In this document: positions 27,049-35,942 of the stretch, piece after piece
Numbering within the stretch: position 1 is the stretch's first letter
Layout: every line of letters begins with the position of its first letter
Origin: Lacticaseibacillus suibinensis
GTDB taxonomy: Bacteria > Bacillota > Bacilli > Lactobacillales > Lactobacillaceae
Direction: 5' to 3'
NCBI RefSeq assembly: GCF_003946175.1
Contig: NZ_RHOK01000004.1
Span: 62,001-126,000 of the forward strand
Length of the DNA stretch: 64,000 nucleotides
Notes under the pieces: model-generated
What the model was told of the DNA's origin: nothing
Seen by the model: the letters and a program-made list of their open reading frames with translations, nothing else
Databases searched by the model: none
Program-made: the position numbers and the translations under genes

Positions 27049-27799
27049 TGTCTTAAGCCTGTTTCCAGGCATGTTTGCCCCTTTGACCGAAAGCATCATG
27101 GGTAAGGCGTTGGAAAAAGGGTTACTCGACTTTGCCGTGACTGACTTTCGCCAGTATTCCCATGACAAACACAATCACGTCGACGATACCCCTTATGGCG
27201 GCGGCGCCGGGATGCTACTGAAACCGGAGCCGATATTTGAGGCGATGGATGATCTCACCGCCCAGCACCCAGGGCCTAAGCGCGTGATTTTGCTGGATCC
27301 AGCAGGCAAACGCTTTGACCAAACTGAAGCTAAACAGCTGGCGCAAGCGGAACATTTGGTGTTCATTTGCGGCCACTATGAAGGCTATGATGAACGGATT
27401 CGCAGCCTCGTCACCGACGAGTACTCGCTGGGCGATTTCGTGGTGACCGGTGGTGAAATGCCAGCCATGATTATGATCGATGCGATTGCCCGGCTGCTGC
27501 CAGGGGTGTTGGGCAATGCCGAAAGTGCCCCGACCGACAGCTTCGAAAACGGCTTGCTCGAGTATCCTGAATACACCCGGCCTCCAGAATACCGCGGCAT
27601 GGCGGTGCCTGAGGTGCTGCAAAATGGCAACCACCAGTTGATTGCCCAGTGGCGGCTCAAGGAATCGCTGCGCCGGACCTGGCAGCGGCGGCCAGATCTG
27701 CTTGATGGGTTGACCTTAGATCAAACGGCGCAGAAGCTCTTGGCCGAAGTGAAACGTGAGGCGCGCACCATCGACGCCGGCGAACCAGAGGCAGATTAG
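27035..27799 (+). CDS. trmD: tRNA (guanine-37-N1)-methyltransferase TrmD
   Basis: The enzyme, about 254 residues, methylates G37 next to the anticodon, preventing frameshifts. It is a SPOUT knotted dimer; motifs are [38 protein letters not shown] and [11 protein letters not shown]. Two ATG codons at 27035 and 27038 and a TTG at 27032 are all possible starts inside rimM; spacing to AGAAGGG favours 27035. This gives a 14-base overlap. Confidence 0.95.
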   Translation: MMRIDVLSLFPGMFAPLTESIMGKALEKGLLDFAVTDFRQYSHDKHNHVDDTPYGGGAGMLLKPEPIFEAMDDLTAQHPGPKRVILLDPAGKRFDQTEAKQLAQAEHLVFICGHYEGYDERIRSLVTDEYSLGDFVVTGGEMPAMIMIDAIARLLPGVLGNAESAPTDSFENGLLEYPEYTRPPEYRGMAVPEVLQNGNHQLIAQWRLKESLRRTWQRRPDLLDGLTLDQTAQKLLAEVKREARTIDAGEPEAD

Positions 27800-27863
27800 G
27801 CTGGATCATTCATCTCAATGCGGCCACCTGACGTAGCGTGTAGTTGCCTGTCAACAAATTCTC

Positions 27864-27892
27864 TTTACACCGCTGGCAACCTATGCTAAAAT
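27864..27892 (+). promoter_or_regulatory. Promoter for rplS
   Basis: TTTACA (27864-27869) and TAAAAT (27887-27892) have a 17-base spacer. It lies 64 bases after trmD, so rplS has its own start and leader. Confidence 0.65.
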
Positions 27893-27911
27893 TTTTGACT
27901 GTGAGCAATCA

Positions 27912-27947
27912 CATAACAACGATATTCCGCTGGGCGGGACGCTTATG
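27912..27947 (+). promoter_or_regulatory. Structured rplS leader, candidate L19 autoregulatory element
   Basis: In the 5' leader CATAA (27912-27916) pairs with TTATG (27943-27947), enclosing a second stem TTCCGC/GCGGGA (27925-27930 with 27934-27939). Leaders of this kind before rplS in Firmicutes are known as L19 leaders and are thought to let L19 repress its own mRNA. The match here is by position and simple structure; I have not aligned it to the family model. Confidence 0.5.
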
Positions 27948-27972
27948 AATGTCGGAAGAAGGAGAAACATCG

Positions 27973-28320
27973 ATGAATCCATTGATTGAAGAAATTACCA
28001 AAGCGCAATTGCGCACAGATATCCCAGACTTCCGGCCTGGCGATACGGTTCGGGTTTACGCCAAGATTGTTGAAGGCGAACGCGAACGTATCCAGCTGTT
28101 TGAAGGGGTTGTCATCAAGCGGCGCGGCGTTGGCATTTCCGCTACTTACACGGTACGGAAGATGTCCAATGGCGTTGGCGTTGAACGGACCTTCCCACTT
28201 CACACGCCTCGCGTTGAGAAGATCGAAGTTGTTCGTCACGGCCAAGTTCGGCGGGCCAAGCTTTACTACCTGCGTGCACTGCGCGGGAAGGCTGCTCGGA
28301 TCAAAGAAAAGCGCCGTTAA
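27973..28320 (+). CDS. rplS: 50S ribosomal protein L19
   Basis: The 115-residue protein lies at the 30S-50S interface. Typical segments are [34 protein letters not shown], and the C-terminal [23 protein letters not shown] 27973 has AAGGAGA upstream; the frame is open to 27949 but that would sit in the leader. A terminator follows after six bases. Confidence 0.97.
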   Translation: MNPLIEEITKAQLRTDIPDFRPGDTVRVYAKIVEGERERIQLFEGVVIKRRGVGISATYTVRKMSNGVGVERTFPLHTPRVEKIEVVRHGQVRRAKLYYLRALRGKAARIKEKRR

Positions 28321-28325
28321 TTCGG

Positions 28326-28352
28326 AAAAGGCCGCGCTTGCGGTCTTTTTTT
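28326..28352 (+). terminator. Terminator after rplS
   Basis: AAAAGGCCGC pairs with GCGGTCTTTT (one G-T pair) around GCTT, then a T run. Confidence 0.85.
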
Positions 28353-28378
28353 ATGCATTGCGAAAGGAGGCGCTTAGG

Positions 28379-28549
28379 ATGGATGATGTGGTCACGATTG
28401 TGTATTATGCTCAAGGCTCTGCGCTAAGGTTGATCAAGGCTTTTCGTTCTGCTAAGCGCGCTCAAGAGTATCTGCAGATGATGCAGGCGGCTCCGTTTCC
28501 TGGTGAAGTGCCAGCCGGGTACCGCCTGCGCACGATTCATTTGAATTAG
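28379..28549 (+). CDS. Small protein of unknown function, 56 residues
   Basis: I do not recognise a family. ATG 28379 has a full AAAGGAGG ribosome site. The sequence is soluble in character: DDVVTIVYYAQGSALRLIKAF, a helix with AKRAQEYLQMMQAA, then PFPGEVPAGYRLRTIHLN. It lies 12 bases before the DUF896 gene in the same direction and after the rplS terminator, so the two are probably co-transcribed. No promoter is obvious, and read-through from rplS is possible. Confidence 0.65.
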   Translation: MDDVVTIVYYAQGSALRLIKAFRSAKRAQEYLQMMQAAPFPGEVPAGYRLRTIHLN

Positions 28550-28561
28550 AGGTGAATAGTC

Positions 28562-28807
28562 ATGGCTCAACAACCACAAGCACGACTAGATCGGATTAAT
28601 GAGCTGGCGCATAAGGCCAAGGCGGAAGGTTTAACCGCCGCCGAAGAGGCCGAACGGAAAGAATTGCGCGCGGCCTATATCAAAGACTTTCGAGCTGGTT
28701 TTGCGCAACAGCTCGAGACCACGCAGTTTTTTGACAAGCAAGGCCACGAAGTCACGCCAAAAAAGATTCGCGACTTACAAAAGAAACACGGATTACGGCA
28801 AGATTAG
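28562..28807 (+). CDS. DUF896 (UPF0291/YnzC-type) protein
   Basis: The 81-residue protein has two N-terminal helices with the family core RINELAHKAKAEGLTAAEEAERKELRAAYI (shown in parts) and FRAGFAQQLE. The C-terminal tail contains VTPKKIRDLQKKHG. In Bacillus a relative is encoded beside the LexA-controlled yneA division inhibitor; the function is unknown. The upstream neighbour is the 56-residue gene and the downstream neighbour is a YneF relative, the grouping seen around lexA-yneA in Bacillus. Confidence 0.88.
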   Translation: MAQQPQARLDRINELAHKAKAEGLTAAEEAERKELRAAYIKDFRAGFAQQLETTQFFDKQGHEVTPKKIRDLQKKHGLRQD

Positions 28808-28883
28808 GCTTTCAAACTGCAGGCTCGTTTTGTACAATGAAAGAGTTGAATTACGTGCATCGACACGACGAGGGGAGGAATAA

Positions 28884-29108
28884 ATGATGATGTTTGTATT
28901 CGGATTGATCGTCGGCTTGCTGGCCGGCGGCGCCGCTGGGTTCTTCGGCGCGCGTGCTTATATGAAAAAATACTTCCGCGATAATCCTCCTGTAAATGAG
29001 GAAATGCTTCAAACCATGATGATGTCAATGGGGCAAAAGCCATCCCAGAAAAAGCTTAACCAGATGATGGCCCAAATGAAGCAAGCTCAGAAACGCTCAG
29101 GCAAGTAG
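28884..29108 (+). CDS. YneF-family (UPF0154) membrane protein
   Basis: The 74-residue protein has one N-terminal membrane helix (residues 3-22, [20 protein letters not shown]) and a family-typical tail: [20 protein letters not shown] and [20 protein letters not shown] 28884 follows GAGGAGG. UPF0154 proteins are of unknown function but widespread in Firmicutes. A terminator follows. Confidence 0.9.
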   Translation: MMMFVFGLIVGLLAGGAAGFFGARAYMKKYFRDNPPVNEEMLQTMMMSMGQKPSQKKLNQMMAQMKQAQKRSGK

Positions 29109-29131
29109 TCTGACGATGATGATCTAGGAAG

Positions 29132-29169
29132 CGGTTCGGTCTCCTTAATGACTGGGCCGTTTTGTTTTG
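29132..29169 (+). terminator. Terminator after the YneF-family gene
   Basis: A ten-base stem CGGTTCGGTC with GACTGGGCCG (all positions pair if G-T pairs count) closes on TCCTTAAT and is followed by TTTTGTTTT. Confidence 0.7.
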
Positions 29170-29265
29170 TCATCAAATGATGAATTATCACGCGATTATT
29201 ATTGAACTCTTAGGCGCTCATCATTGACGCCTTAGCGGTTCTAATCATGAGGAGGGTTGCGAGGC

Positions 29266-31032
29266 ATGGGGATTTTCAAAAAATTAGGTTGGTACTTTAA
29301 AGCAGAGCGCAAACGCTACTTGTTTGGCATTCTGTTTCTGGTGCTGGTGGCCCTGGTCAATTTGATCCCACCTAAGGTCATCGGGAGCTTAATTGACTTA
29401 ATGGACCGCCATGCATTGACGGCCGAAAAACTATGGCTGATGCTCGGCCTGCTGATTGCCGCAGGCGTTGGCCAATATCTGTTCCGCTACGGTTGGCGGA
29501 CCGCGATTTGGGGCGGCGCGGCGCAGCTCGAAAAAACGCTGCGGTCCAGGCTGTTTTGGCATTTTATGAAAATGGATGCCACCTTTTATCAGCGCCACCG
29601 CACTGGCGATTTGATGGCGCATGCCACCAATGACCTGAACGCGATTCAAAACGTGGCGGGGGCAGGGATTTTGACCTTATTCGATTCACTGATCACCGGC
29701 ACCACCACCATCATTGCCATGATTATGTTTGTCGATTGGCGGCTGACGATTTTGGCGATTCTGCCCATGCCGCTTTTGGCGGTGATGGCCAGGCGCCTGG
29801 GGATGCGGTTGCACCGCGAATTCGCCCATTCGCAAGCGGCATTTTCCCGGCTAAATGATAAGACGCAAGAATCGATTTCTGGCATCAAGGTCATCAAGAC
29901 CTTTGGCCAGGAAAAAGAAGATACGGAAGACTTTGACCGGATTGTGGACCGCACCATCGGCATCAATAAGCGGGTCAACTTCATTGATTCACTGTTTGAC
30001 CCCACCACGAGTTTGATTATGGGGATTACTTACGTGGTCACCATTATTTACGGCGGCCATTTGGTGGTCACCAGTCAAATCACGATTGGTCAGCTGGTGT
30101 CCTTCGTGTCATATGTCAGCTCGCTGGTCTGGCCGATGTTTGCCATTGGCCGCCTGTTCAACGTGCTGGAACGCGGGAACGCGTCCTATGACCGGGTTCA
30201 GTCCCTTTTGAACGAGCACAGTGCGATCATTGAAGCACCTGACGCCATTCAAACGCCGGCGCAAGGGGATATTCGCTTCAAGGTCAATAAGTTCAGCTAT
30301 CCAGATGACGACCACGCCACTTTGGTCAATGTACACTTCACGTTGCCAGAAGGGGAAACTCTGGGTATCGTCGGCCGGGTTGGCGCTGGGAAGAGCACGA
30401 TTTTCAAGCTGCTGCTGCGCGAATTCGACAATTACGATGGCGAAATCGATTTCGGCGGCCACAACATTAAGGCGTACACCTTGGATGCGCTACTGGATTC
30501 AATTGGCTATGTACCGCAGGATAACTTCCTGTTCTCGACCAGCGTGGCGGATAATATCCGCTTTAGCTCCTTTGACAAGGCGCAAGGCGAGGTGGAAGAC
30601 GCCGCGCGGGAAAGTGCCGTGCACAACGATATTCTGGACTTTACCGAAGGCTACGGCACCTTGGTCGGTGAACGTGGCGTCAGCTTGTCTGGCGGCCAGA
30701 AGCAGCGCTTAGCGATTGCCCGGGCGGTGATCACCACGCCTGAGCTGCTGATTTTGGATGATTCATTGTCCGCGGTTGATGCCAAGACAGAATCAGAAAT
30801 TTTGGCGAATTTGAAACATGAACGGCAGAATAAAACCACCATTATCGCGGCGCAACGCTTGAGCTCCGTCATGCATGCCAACCAAATCATTGTGCTGCAA
30901 GACGGCCATGTGATCGAGCGCGGCACACATGAACAACTGCTGGCCAGCGATGGCTGGTACGCCGAAATGTGGGCCAAGCAAGAGCTGCAAAGCCAGATTG
31001 AAAATAAGATTGAAGGTGAAACCATTGGCTAA
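29266..31032 (+). CDS. ABC exporter half-transporter, degenerate-site subunit (YheI/LmrC type)
   Basis: The 588-residue half-transporter has six membrane helices in residues 15-300 and an ATPase domain from about 335. Walker A is GRVGAGKST, the signature is LSGGQKQRL, and Walker B reads LLILDDSLSAVD. Aspartate there replaces the catalytic glutamate, which is typical of the inactive-site partner in heterodimeric multidrug exporters such as BmrC/BmrD and LmrC/LmrD. ATG 29266 is nine bases after GGAGGG; the in-frame TTG at 29257 is too close. The partner gene overlaps by eight bases. Substrates cannot be read from sequence. Confidence 0.9.
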   Translation: MGIFKKLGWYFKAERKRYLFGILFLVLVALVNLIPPKVIGSLIDLMDRHALTAEKLWLMLGLLIAAGVGQYLFRYGWRTAIWGGAAQLEKTLRSRLFWHFMKMDATFYQRHRTGDLMAHATNDLNAIQNVAGAGILTLFDSLITGTTTIIAMIMFVDWRLTILAILPMPLLAVMARRLGMRLHREFAHSQAAFSRLNDKTQESISGIKVIKTFGQEKEDTEDFDRIVDRTIGINKRVNFIDSLFDPTTSLIMGITYVVTIIYGGHLVVTSQITIGQLVSFVSYVSSLVWPMFAIGRLFNVLERGNASYDRVQSLLNEHSAIIEAPDAIQTPAQGDIRFKVNKFSYPDDDHATLVNVHFTLPEGETLGIVGRVGAGKSTIFKLLLREFDNYDGEIDFGGHNIKAYTLDALLDSIGYVPQDNFLFSTSVADNIRFSSFDKAQGEVEDAARESAVHNDILDFTEGYGTLVGERGVSLSGGQKQRLAIARAVITTPELLILDDSLSAVDAKTESEILANLKHERQNKTTIIAAQRLSSVMHANQIIVLQDGHVIERGTHEQLLASDGWYAEMWAKQELQSQIENKIEGETIG

Positions 31033-32815
31033 ATATGAAAGTGCTTGGTCCAAGAGCATTCCGTTCAAGCAGCAAATGCGCATTTTTGTCCGGCTGATGG
31101 GGTACACCAAACTCTACTGGCGTCAGTTCCTAGGCGCCCTGCTGGCGGCAGGCTTGCTCGCCGGGACGAATGTGGCCTTGCCTTACATTCTGCAAGAATT
31201 CATGGATCGCTATTTGCAAAACAAATCCGCCACGGTGCAAATTTTGCTGGGCTTTGCGGCTTTGTATGCGTTTGGCGTCGTCTTGAAGGCCGTGTTCCAG
31301 TTTATCCAGAACTTTGCCTTCCTGATGGGGGCAGAGCGCGGGCTGGAAGATGTGCGGCGCGAGTTGTTCCGTAAGCTGCACACACTGGGAATGCGGTATT
31401 TTGATCAGACCCCAGCCGGCTCGATTGTCAGTCGCGTCACTAACGATACGATGACCTTGGGCGATTTTTGGAACGTCCTGCTGTCCGTGATTGTCGGCTT
31501 GTTCTCGGTGGTCTCGAGCTTTGTCATGATGTGGAATTTGAATCATCGCATTGCTTTATATGTCTTGGCCTTCATGCCGCTACTCTTGCTTGCAATCTGG
31601 TATTACAGTCAGTACAGTTCCAAAGTGTATCGGCATATGCGGGAAAAGCTCAGCGAACTGAATACCAAGCTGAATGAGTCCATTGAAGGTATCGGCATCA
31701 TCCAACAGTTCCGCCAAGAAAAACGGATCACCAAGGAGTTTGAAGCGACCAACGAAGATTACCTGGCCACCCGCAAAGCGATGATCAGAACCAATTCGCT
31801 GTTGCTGTCGCCAATCATCAACCTGCTTTACAGCCTCGGCCTAGTCGTGGTGCTGTGGGCGTTTGGGGTGATGTCGCTGGATAACTTCGTGGCGGCTGGT
31901 GTGGTTTATGCCTTCACCCAGTACGTGGCGAACTTCTTCAATCCCATGACCAACATGATGGATTCGCTGTCCTTCTTCCAAGATGGGATTGTCGCCGGCA
32001 GCCGGATTTTCCGCATTCTCGATGATCAGGAATACGCGCCGGCGCAAAATCCAGGGGCCAATGCCACCATCACCAAAGGCAAAATCGAATTCCGTCATGT
32101 GTCATTTGCCTATGACGGCAAGCATGATATCTTGCATGATATCAGCTTCGTCGCTAATCCCGGCGAAACAGTCGCGCTGGTCGGGCACACCGGGTCTGGT
32201 AAAAGCTCGATCATCAATGTCATGATGCGGTTCTATGAGTTCGGCACCGGGGAGATTTTGATTGATGACCGCGATATTCGCGATTACCCAATGCCAGAGC
32301 TGCGGCAGAAATTGGGGCTGGTGCTCCAAGATTCCTTCATGTTCTATGGGGACATTTCCTCGAACATTCGCTTGTTTAATCAGGACATCACCGACGAACA
32401 GGTTCAAGCGGCAGCGAAATTTGTGCAGGCAGATCAATTCATTGAGAAGTTGCCTCATCAGTACCATGCCCGCGTGATTGAAGGCGGCAGTCAATTCTCC
32501 AGCGGTGAGCGGCAGTTGCTGTCCTTTGCCCGGACCATTGTCACCAACCCGAAAATTCTGGTGCTGGATGAAGCCACAGCGAATATTGATACCGAAACCG
32601 AAACCATGATTCAAGAAGGCCTCCGCCGGTTGCGCAAGGGCCGGACGTCGATTGCGATTGCCCACCGGCTGTCGACCATTAAAGATGCCAACTTGATCTT
32701 GGTGCTGGATGCCGGGCGCATCATTGAACGCGGCACCCATGAAGAGCTGCTGGCCAAAAAAGGCCGGTACTTCGATATGTATGAACTCCAAAACGGGGAT
32801 ACGGCTGTTGAATAA
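31025..32815 (+). CDS. ABC exporter half-transporter, active-site subunit (YheH/LmrD type)
   Basis: The 596-residue partner of the preceding gene has six membrane helices (residues 30-330) and an ATPase domain from about 365. Walker A is GHTGSGKSS, and Walker [14 protein letters not shown] keeps the catalytic glutamate. The signature reads FSSGERQLL, with Ser-Ser in place of the usual Ser-Gly. The two subunits are therefore complementary: canonical Walker B with altered signature here, and the reverse upstream. This gives one full and one degenerate ATP site. The start is TTG 31025 (ribosome site GAAGGTGA); the frame open to 30929 lies inside the previous gene. Confidence 0.9.
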   Translation: MAKYESAWSKSIPFKQQMRIFVRLMGYTKLYWRQFLGALLAAGLLAGTNVALPYILQEFMDRYLQNKSATVQILLGFAALYAFGVVLKAVFQFIQNFAFLMGAERGLEDVRRELFRKLHTLGMRYFDQTPAGSIVSRVTNDTMTLGDFWNVLLSVIVGLFSVVSSFVMMWNLNHRIALYVLAFMPLLLLAIWYYSQYSSKVYRHMREKLSELNTKLNESIEGIGIIQQFRQEKRITKEFEATNEDYLATRKAMIRTNSLLLSPIINLLYSLGLVVVLWAFGVMSLDNFVAAGVVYAFTQYVANFFNPMTNMMDSLSFFQDGIVAGSRIFRILDDQEYAPAQNPGANATITKGKIEFRHVSFAYDGKHDILHDISFVANPGETVALVGHTGSGKSSIINVMMRFYEFGTGEILIDDRDIRDYPMPELRQKLGLVLQDSFMFYGDISSNIRLFNQDITDEQVQAAAKFVQADQFIEKLPHQYHARVIEGGSQFSSGERQLLSFARTIVTNPKILVLDEATANIDTETETMIQEGLRRLRKGRTSIAIAHRLSTIKDANLILVLDAGRIIERGTHEELLAKKGRYFDMYELQNGDTAVE

Positions 32816-32820
32816 AGGAA

Positions 32821-32856
32821 AAAGCCTTGCTGGTGATAACAGCAAGGCTTTTTTTG
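32821..32856 (+). terminator. Terminator after the ABC exporter pair
   Basis: A perfect 12-base stem (AAAGCCTTGCTG with CAGCAAGGCTTT) has a seven-base loop and a long T run. Confidence 0.9.
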
Positions 32857-32874
32857 GCCTGGATATAATACAGA

Positions 32875-32901
32875 TTGACAATAAGAATAGTACAGTAAAA
32901 A
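32875..32901 (+). promoter_or_regulatory. Possible promoter for alsS
   Basis: A perfect TTGACA (32875-32880) lies 114 bases before the alsS start. The best -10 match is TAAAAA (32896-32901) at a short 15-base spacing. A TATAAT at 32864 is also present but has no fitting -35. The pairing is uncertain. Confidence 0.35.
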
Positions 32902-32993
32902 GCCAGAACAAAAACAATTTGCGTCTATCTCTTTCATTTATGAAACAGAAGGCGTATGATTTGAAACATACGAATTCAAGAGGAGACTTAACC

Positions 32994-34661
32994 ATGACAG
33001 AAAAGCGGTATGGTGCAGATTTAATTGTTGAAAGCCTGATCAATCACCAGGTTCCGTTTGTCTTTGGCATTCCAGGCGCGAAAATCGACCGCGTCTTTGA
33101 AAAGCTGGAGCATCCGACTGATCCCCGGACCCCGCAGTTAGTGGTGACCCGCCATGAACAAAACGCCGCCTTCATGGCCGCCGGGGTGGGTCGCATCACC
33201 GGCCACCCGGGGGTCGTACTGACGACCTCTGGGCCGGGGGCTGCCAACCTGGCCACTGGCCTGGTGACCGCGACGGCAGAAGGGGACCCTGTGCTGGCCA
33301 TTGCTGGCCAGGTCCAACGTAAGGATTTGCTGCGTTCGGCTCACCAAAGCATGCGCAACGCGGAAATGTTTGCCCCAATCACCAAGTACGCGGCCGAAGT
33401 GCAGGATCCTGACAACATTTCAGAACTGATGGCGAACGCTTGGCGGGCAGCCAGCTCTGGCAAGCAAGGCGCCAGCTTTGTCTCCGTGCCGCAAGACGTG
33501 ACTGATGCAGCAACCACCGCCCAGTCGCTGGCAGCCGTCAAGGCGCCCAAGCTCGGACCGGCAGCGCCTGGCGATATGACGGATCTAGCCCGCCGCATCA
33601 AAGAGGCAACTTTACCCGTACTCCTGTTGGGCATGCGGGCGTCGTCGGCTGATGTCACCGCAGCAGTGCGCGACCTACTTCAAACCGCAGCCCTGCCAGT
33701 GGTCGAGACCTTCCAAGGCGCCGGCATTGTGCCCCGGGCGCAGGAAAGCAACTTCTTTGGCCGGGTCGGCTTGTTCCGCAATCAGCCAGGGGATCAGTTG
33801 CTTCAAAAGAGTGATTTGGTGATTGCTATCGGTTATGACCCAGTCGAATACGAACCACGTAACTGGAACGCTGATGGCAAGGCGGCGATTGTGGTGATTG
33901 ATGCCCAACCAAGCGAACTGGATCAAAGCTTCCAGCCGCAGGAAGAACTGATTGGCGACATTTCTGAAACCCTGAGTATTTTGACCCCGCTGGTGCGTGG
34001 TTATCAGGTGGCGCCGGCCGCTAAAAACTACCTGGCCGACTTGCAGGCTCAGCTACAGGCCCGCGATGTCGCCCCAGCAGCGGCGCACAACCGCGTGCAT
34101 CCGCTGAGCATTGTGGCCGCCTTACAGGCGCGGGTGACCGACAAAATGACTGTGGCCGTCGATGTCGGCAGTCACTACATTTGGATGGCGCGCCACTTCC
34201 GCAGCTATGAACCTCGTCGGCTCTTGTTCTCAAATGGGATGCAGACGCTGGGGGTGGCCTTGCCCTGGGCGATTGCGGCTACGTTGGTGCGGCCAGGCGA
34301 AAAAGCGGTGTCCGTGTCCGGTGATGGCGGCTTCCTGTTTTCGGCGGCCGAACTGGAAACGGCGGTGCGTTTGAAAGCTAACCTCGTCCACATTATCTGG
34401 AATGATGGCTACTATGACATGGTCAAGTTTCAGGAAGAGATGAAGTATGGCCGCGCTGCCGGGGTTGATTTTGGCCCGGTAGACTTTGTGAAATATGCCG
34501 AGAGCTTCGGCGCCAAAGGTCTGCGAGTGACTGATCCCAGTCAGTTGGATGCCGTGCTGGATGAAGCGTTTAACACGGCCGGACCGGTGGTCGTGGATAT
34601 TCCGGTTGATTATAGCGACAACCCGAAGCTCGGCGCAGCGATGTTGGATGATCAATTCTAG
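32994..34661 (+). CDS. alsS: Catabolic acetolactate synthase
   Basis: The 555-residue thiamine-diphosphate enzyme joins two pyruvates to 2-acetolactate and CO2, draining excess pyruvate toward acetoin. The catalytic glutamate lies in [14 protein letters not shown] near residue 50. The ThDP motif is [16 protein letters not shown] through to [10 protein letters not shown]. No regulatory small subunit gene is adjacent, and aldB follows directly, which marks the catabolic AlsS rather than the valine/isoleucine enzyme. ATG 32994 has GAGGAGA upstream; the frame is open far upstream but without a start site. Confidence 0.95.
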   Translation: MTEKRYGADLIVESLINHQVPFVFGIPGAKIDRVFEKLEHPTDPRTPQLVVTRHEQNAAFMAAGVGRITGHPGVVLTTSGPGAANLATGLVTATAEGDPVLAIAGQVQRKDLLRSAHQSMRNAEMFAPITKYAAEVQDPDNISELMANAWRAASSGKQGASFVSVPQDVTDAATTAQSLAAVKAPKLGPAAPGDMTDLARRIKEATLPVLLLGMRASSADVTAAVRDLLQTAALPVVETFQGAGIVPRAQESNFFGRVGLFRNQPGDQLLQKSDLVIAIGYDPVEYEPRNWNADGKAAIVVIDAQPSELDQSFQPQEELIGDISETLSILTPLVRGYQVAPAAKNYLADLQAQLQARDVAPAAAHNRVHPLSIVAALQARVTDKMTVAVDVGSHYIWMARHFRSYEPRRLLFSNGMQTLGVALPWAIAATLVRPGEKAVSVSGDGGFLFSAAELETAVRLKANLVHIIWNDGYYDMVKFQEEMKYGRAAGVDFGPVDFVKYAESFGAKGLRVTDPSQLDAVLDEAFNTAGPVVVDIPVDYSDNPKLGAAMLDDQF

Positions 34662-34671
34662 GAGGCACAAG

Positions 34672-35373
34672 GTGAATAATCAGCTTTTATATCAACATGG
34701 CACGTTAGGCGCGTTGGTGCCTGGCTTGTTTCAAGGCACCTTAGCCGTCGCGGAGCTGCTCAAGCATGGTGATACTGGGATTGGTACCCTCACTGGGCTT
34801 GACGGCGAACTGGTCATTATCGATGGGGTCGTCTACCAAGTCAGGGCCTCTGGCCAGGTCACGGTGATCGAAAACGGCCAGGTGCCATTCGCCAACGTTC
34901 ACTTTGCCGCTTTCAAACCTGCTGGTGACGTCAGCGGGGCGGCCGCTGCCGTGCAGCAGCAGATGCTAGCGGCACTGGGGACCCATAATTTATTCGCTGC
35001 GGTGCAAGTCCGCGGCACCTTTGCCCACATGACCACGCGCGCTGTGAAGGCGCAGCAACGGCCATACCCAGGCCTGGCGGCGACAGCGGCGGACCAAGCT
35101 GTCTTTTCCCGTGACCAGGTGGCAGGGACCCTCCTGGGCTACTGGTCGCCGCAGTTGTATGCTGGCATGGCCTCGCCGGGGTTCCACCTGCATTTTCTCG
35201 CGGCTGACCATCAATTTGGCGGCCATGTGCTGGACTACACAGTAGCGGCCGGTACCCTGGCGACGCAGGTATTTAGTGACATCCAATTGCACCTGCCAAC
35301 AACTGACCCAGAATTCCTAAATGCCGATCTGGATGGCGATTTGCTGGGTGATATTACTAAGTCGGAACACTAA
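34672..35373 (+). CDS. aldB: Alpha-acetolactate decarboxylase
   Basis: The 233-residue zinc enzyme converts acetolactate to acetoin. The metal-binding histidines are seen in FHLHFLAADHQFGGHV, and YQHGTLGALVPGLFQG and TGIGTLTGLDGELVIIDG are family N-terminal motifs. The start is GTG 34672 after AGGAGG, ten bases behind alsS. Together the two genes make acetoin from pyruvate, which limits acid stress and gives buttery flavour compounds; this role is family knowledge. Confidence 0.95.
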   Translation: MNNQLLYQHGTLGALVPGLFQGTLAVAELLKHGDTGIGTLTGLDGELVIIDGVVYQVRASGQVTVIENGQVPFANVHFAAFKPAGDVSGAAAAVQQQMLAALGTHNLFAAVQVRGTFAHMTTRAVKAQQRPYPGLAATAADQAVFSRDQVAGTLLGYWSPQLYAGMASPGFHLHFLAADHQFGGHVLDYTVAAGTLATQVFSDIQLHLPTTDPEFLNADLDGDLLGDITKSEH

Positions 35374-35440
35374 TTACCGTCAAGCTCGGTGGTGTTTCCC
35401 TCTGGCTTTTCGTATACTGAAACCAAAGGGGGACTGACCG

Positions 35441-35884
35441 ATGATTAGAGCGTTGACAGTTGAGGAATTGCCTCAGGTGGTGCCGATGTTTCATGACTAT
35501 TATGCATCGAGCACGGTACCCCATCAGTTCGCAGATGCTGAGCTGCAGACGTTTTTGGCCGGCATTCTGACCCGGCAACAAGGCGCGCTGTTGGTGGCTG
35601 AATCAGCCGGGCAGCTGGCCGGGTTTGCACTGTTGTATTTAACCTACGAAACCCGGGCCATGAAGCCGCTGACGATTTTGAATGACCTGTTCGTGGCCGC
35701 CCCATTTCGCCAGCAAGGCCTGGCCCGCGCCCTCACAGCCGCTAGCGGCGACTGGGCCAAAGCGCAGGGCTGCGCAGAGATGAACTGGCAAACCCGCACC
35801 ACCAACTTGGGCGCGCAACATCTGTATGATCAAGTGGCCACCAGGGAAGCAGGCTGGATTCACTACGCCCAGCGCCTTGATTAG
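35441..35884 (+). CDS. GNAT-family N-acetyltransferase
   Basis: The 147-residue protein has the GNAT fold. Its acetyl-CoA motif appears as DLFVAAPFRQQGLARALT (Q/RxxGxA loop), with a preceding beta strand AGFALLYL and a C-terminal LGAQHLYDQVA segment. The substrate is unknown. ATG 35441 has AAAGGGGG upstream, and a TATACT -10-like box lies at 35413. It is a single-gene unit ended by a bidirectional terminator. Confidence 0.85.
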   Translation: MIRALTVEELPQVVPMFHDYYASSTVPHQFADAELQTFLAGILTRQQGALLVAESAGQLAGFALLYLTYETRAMKPLTILNDLFVAAPFRQQGLARALTAASGDWAKAQGCAEMNWQTRTTNLGAQHLYDQVATREAGWIHYAQRLD

Positions 35885-35889
35885 GCCAC

Positions 35890-35931
35890 AAAAATAGCGT
35901 CATCCTTGCGTGAAGGGATGACGCTATTTTT
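35890..35931. terminator. Bidirectional terminator between the acetyltransferase and the permease
   Basis: A perfect 15-base stem (AAAATAGCGTCATCC with GGATGACGCTATTTT) has A and T runs on both flanks. It serves the two converging genes. Confidence 0.9.
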
Positions 35932-35942
35932 GCGTGTGCGAT

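Noticed and set aside
32864-32869. TATAAT as the -10 of alsS
   Set aside because: The matching -35 position falls in the preceding terminator stem and has no similarity to TTGACA.
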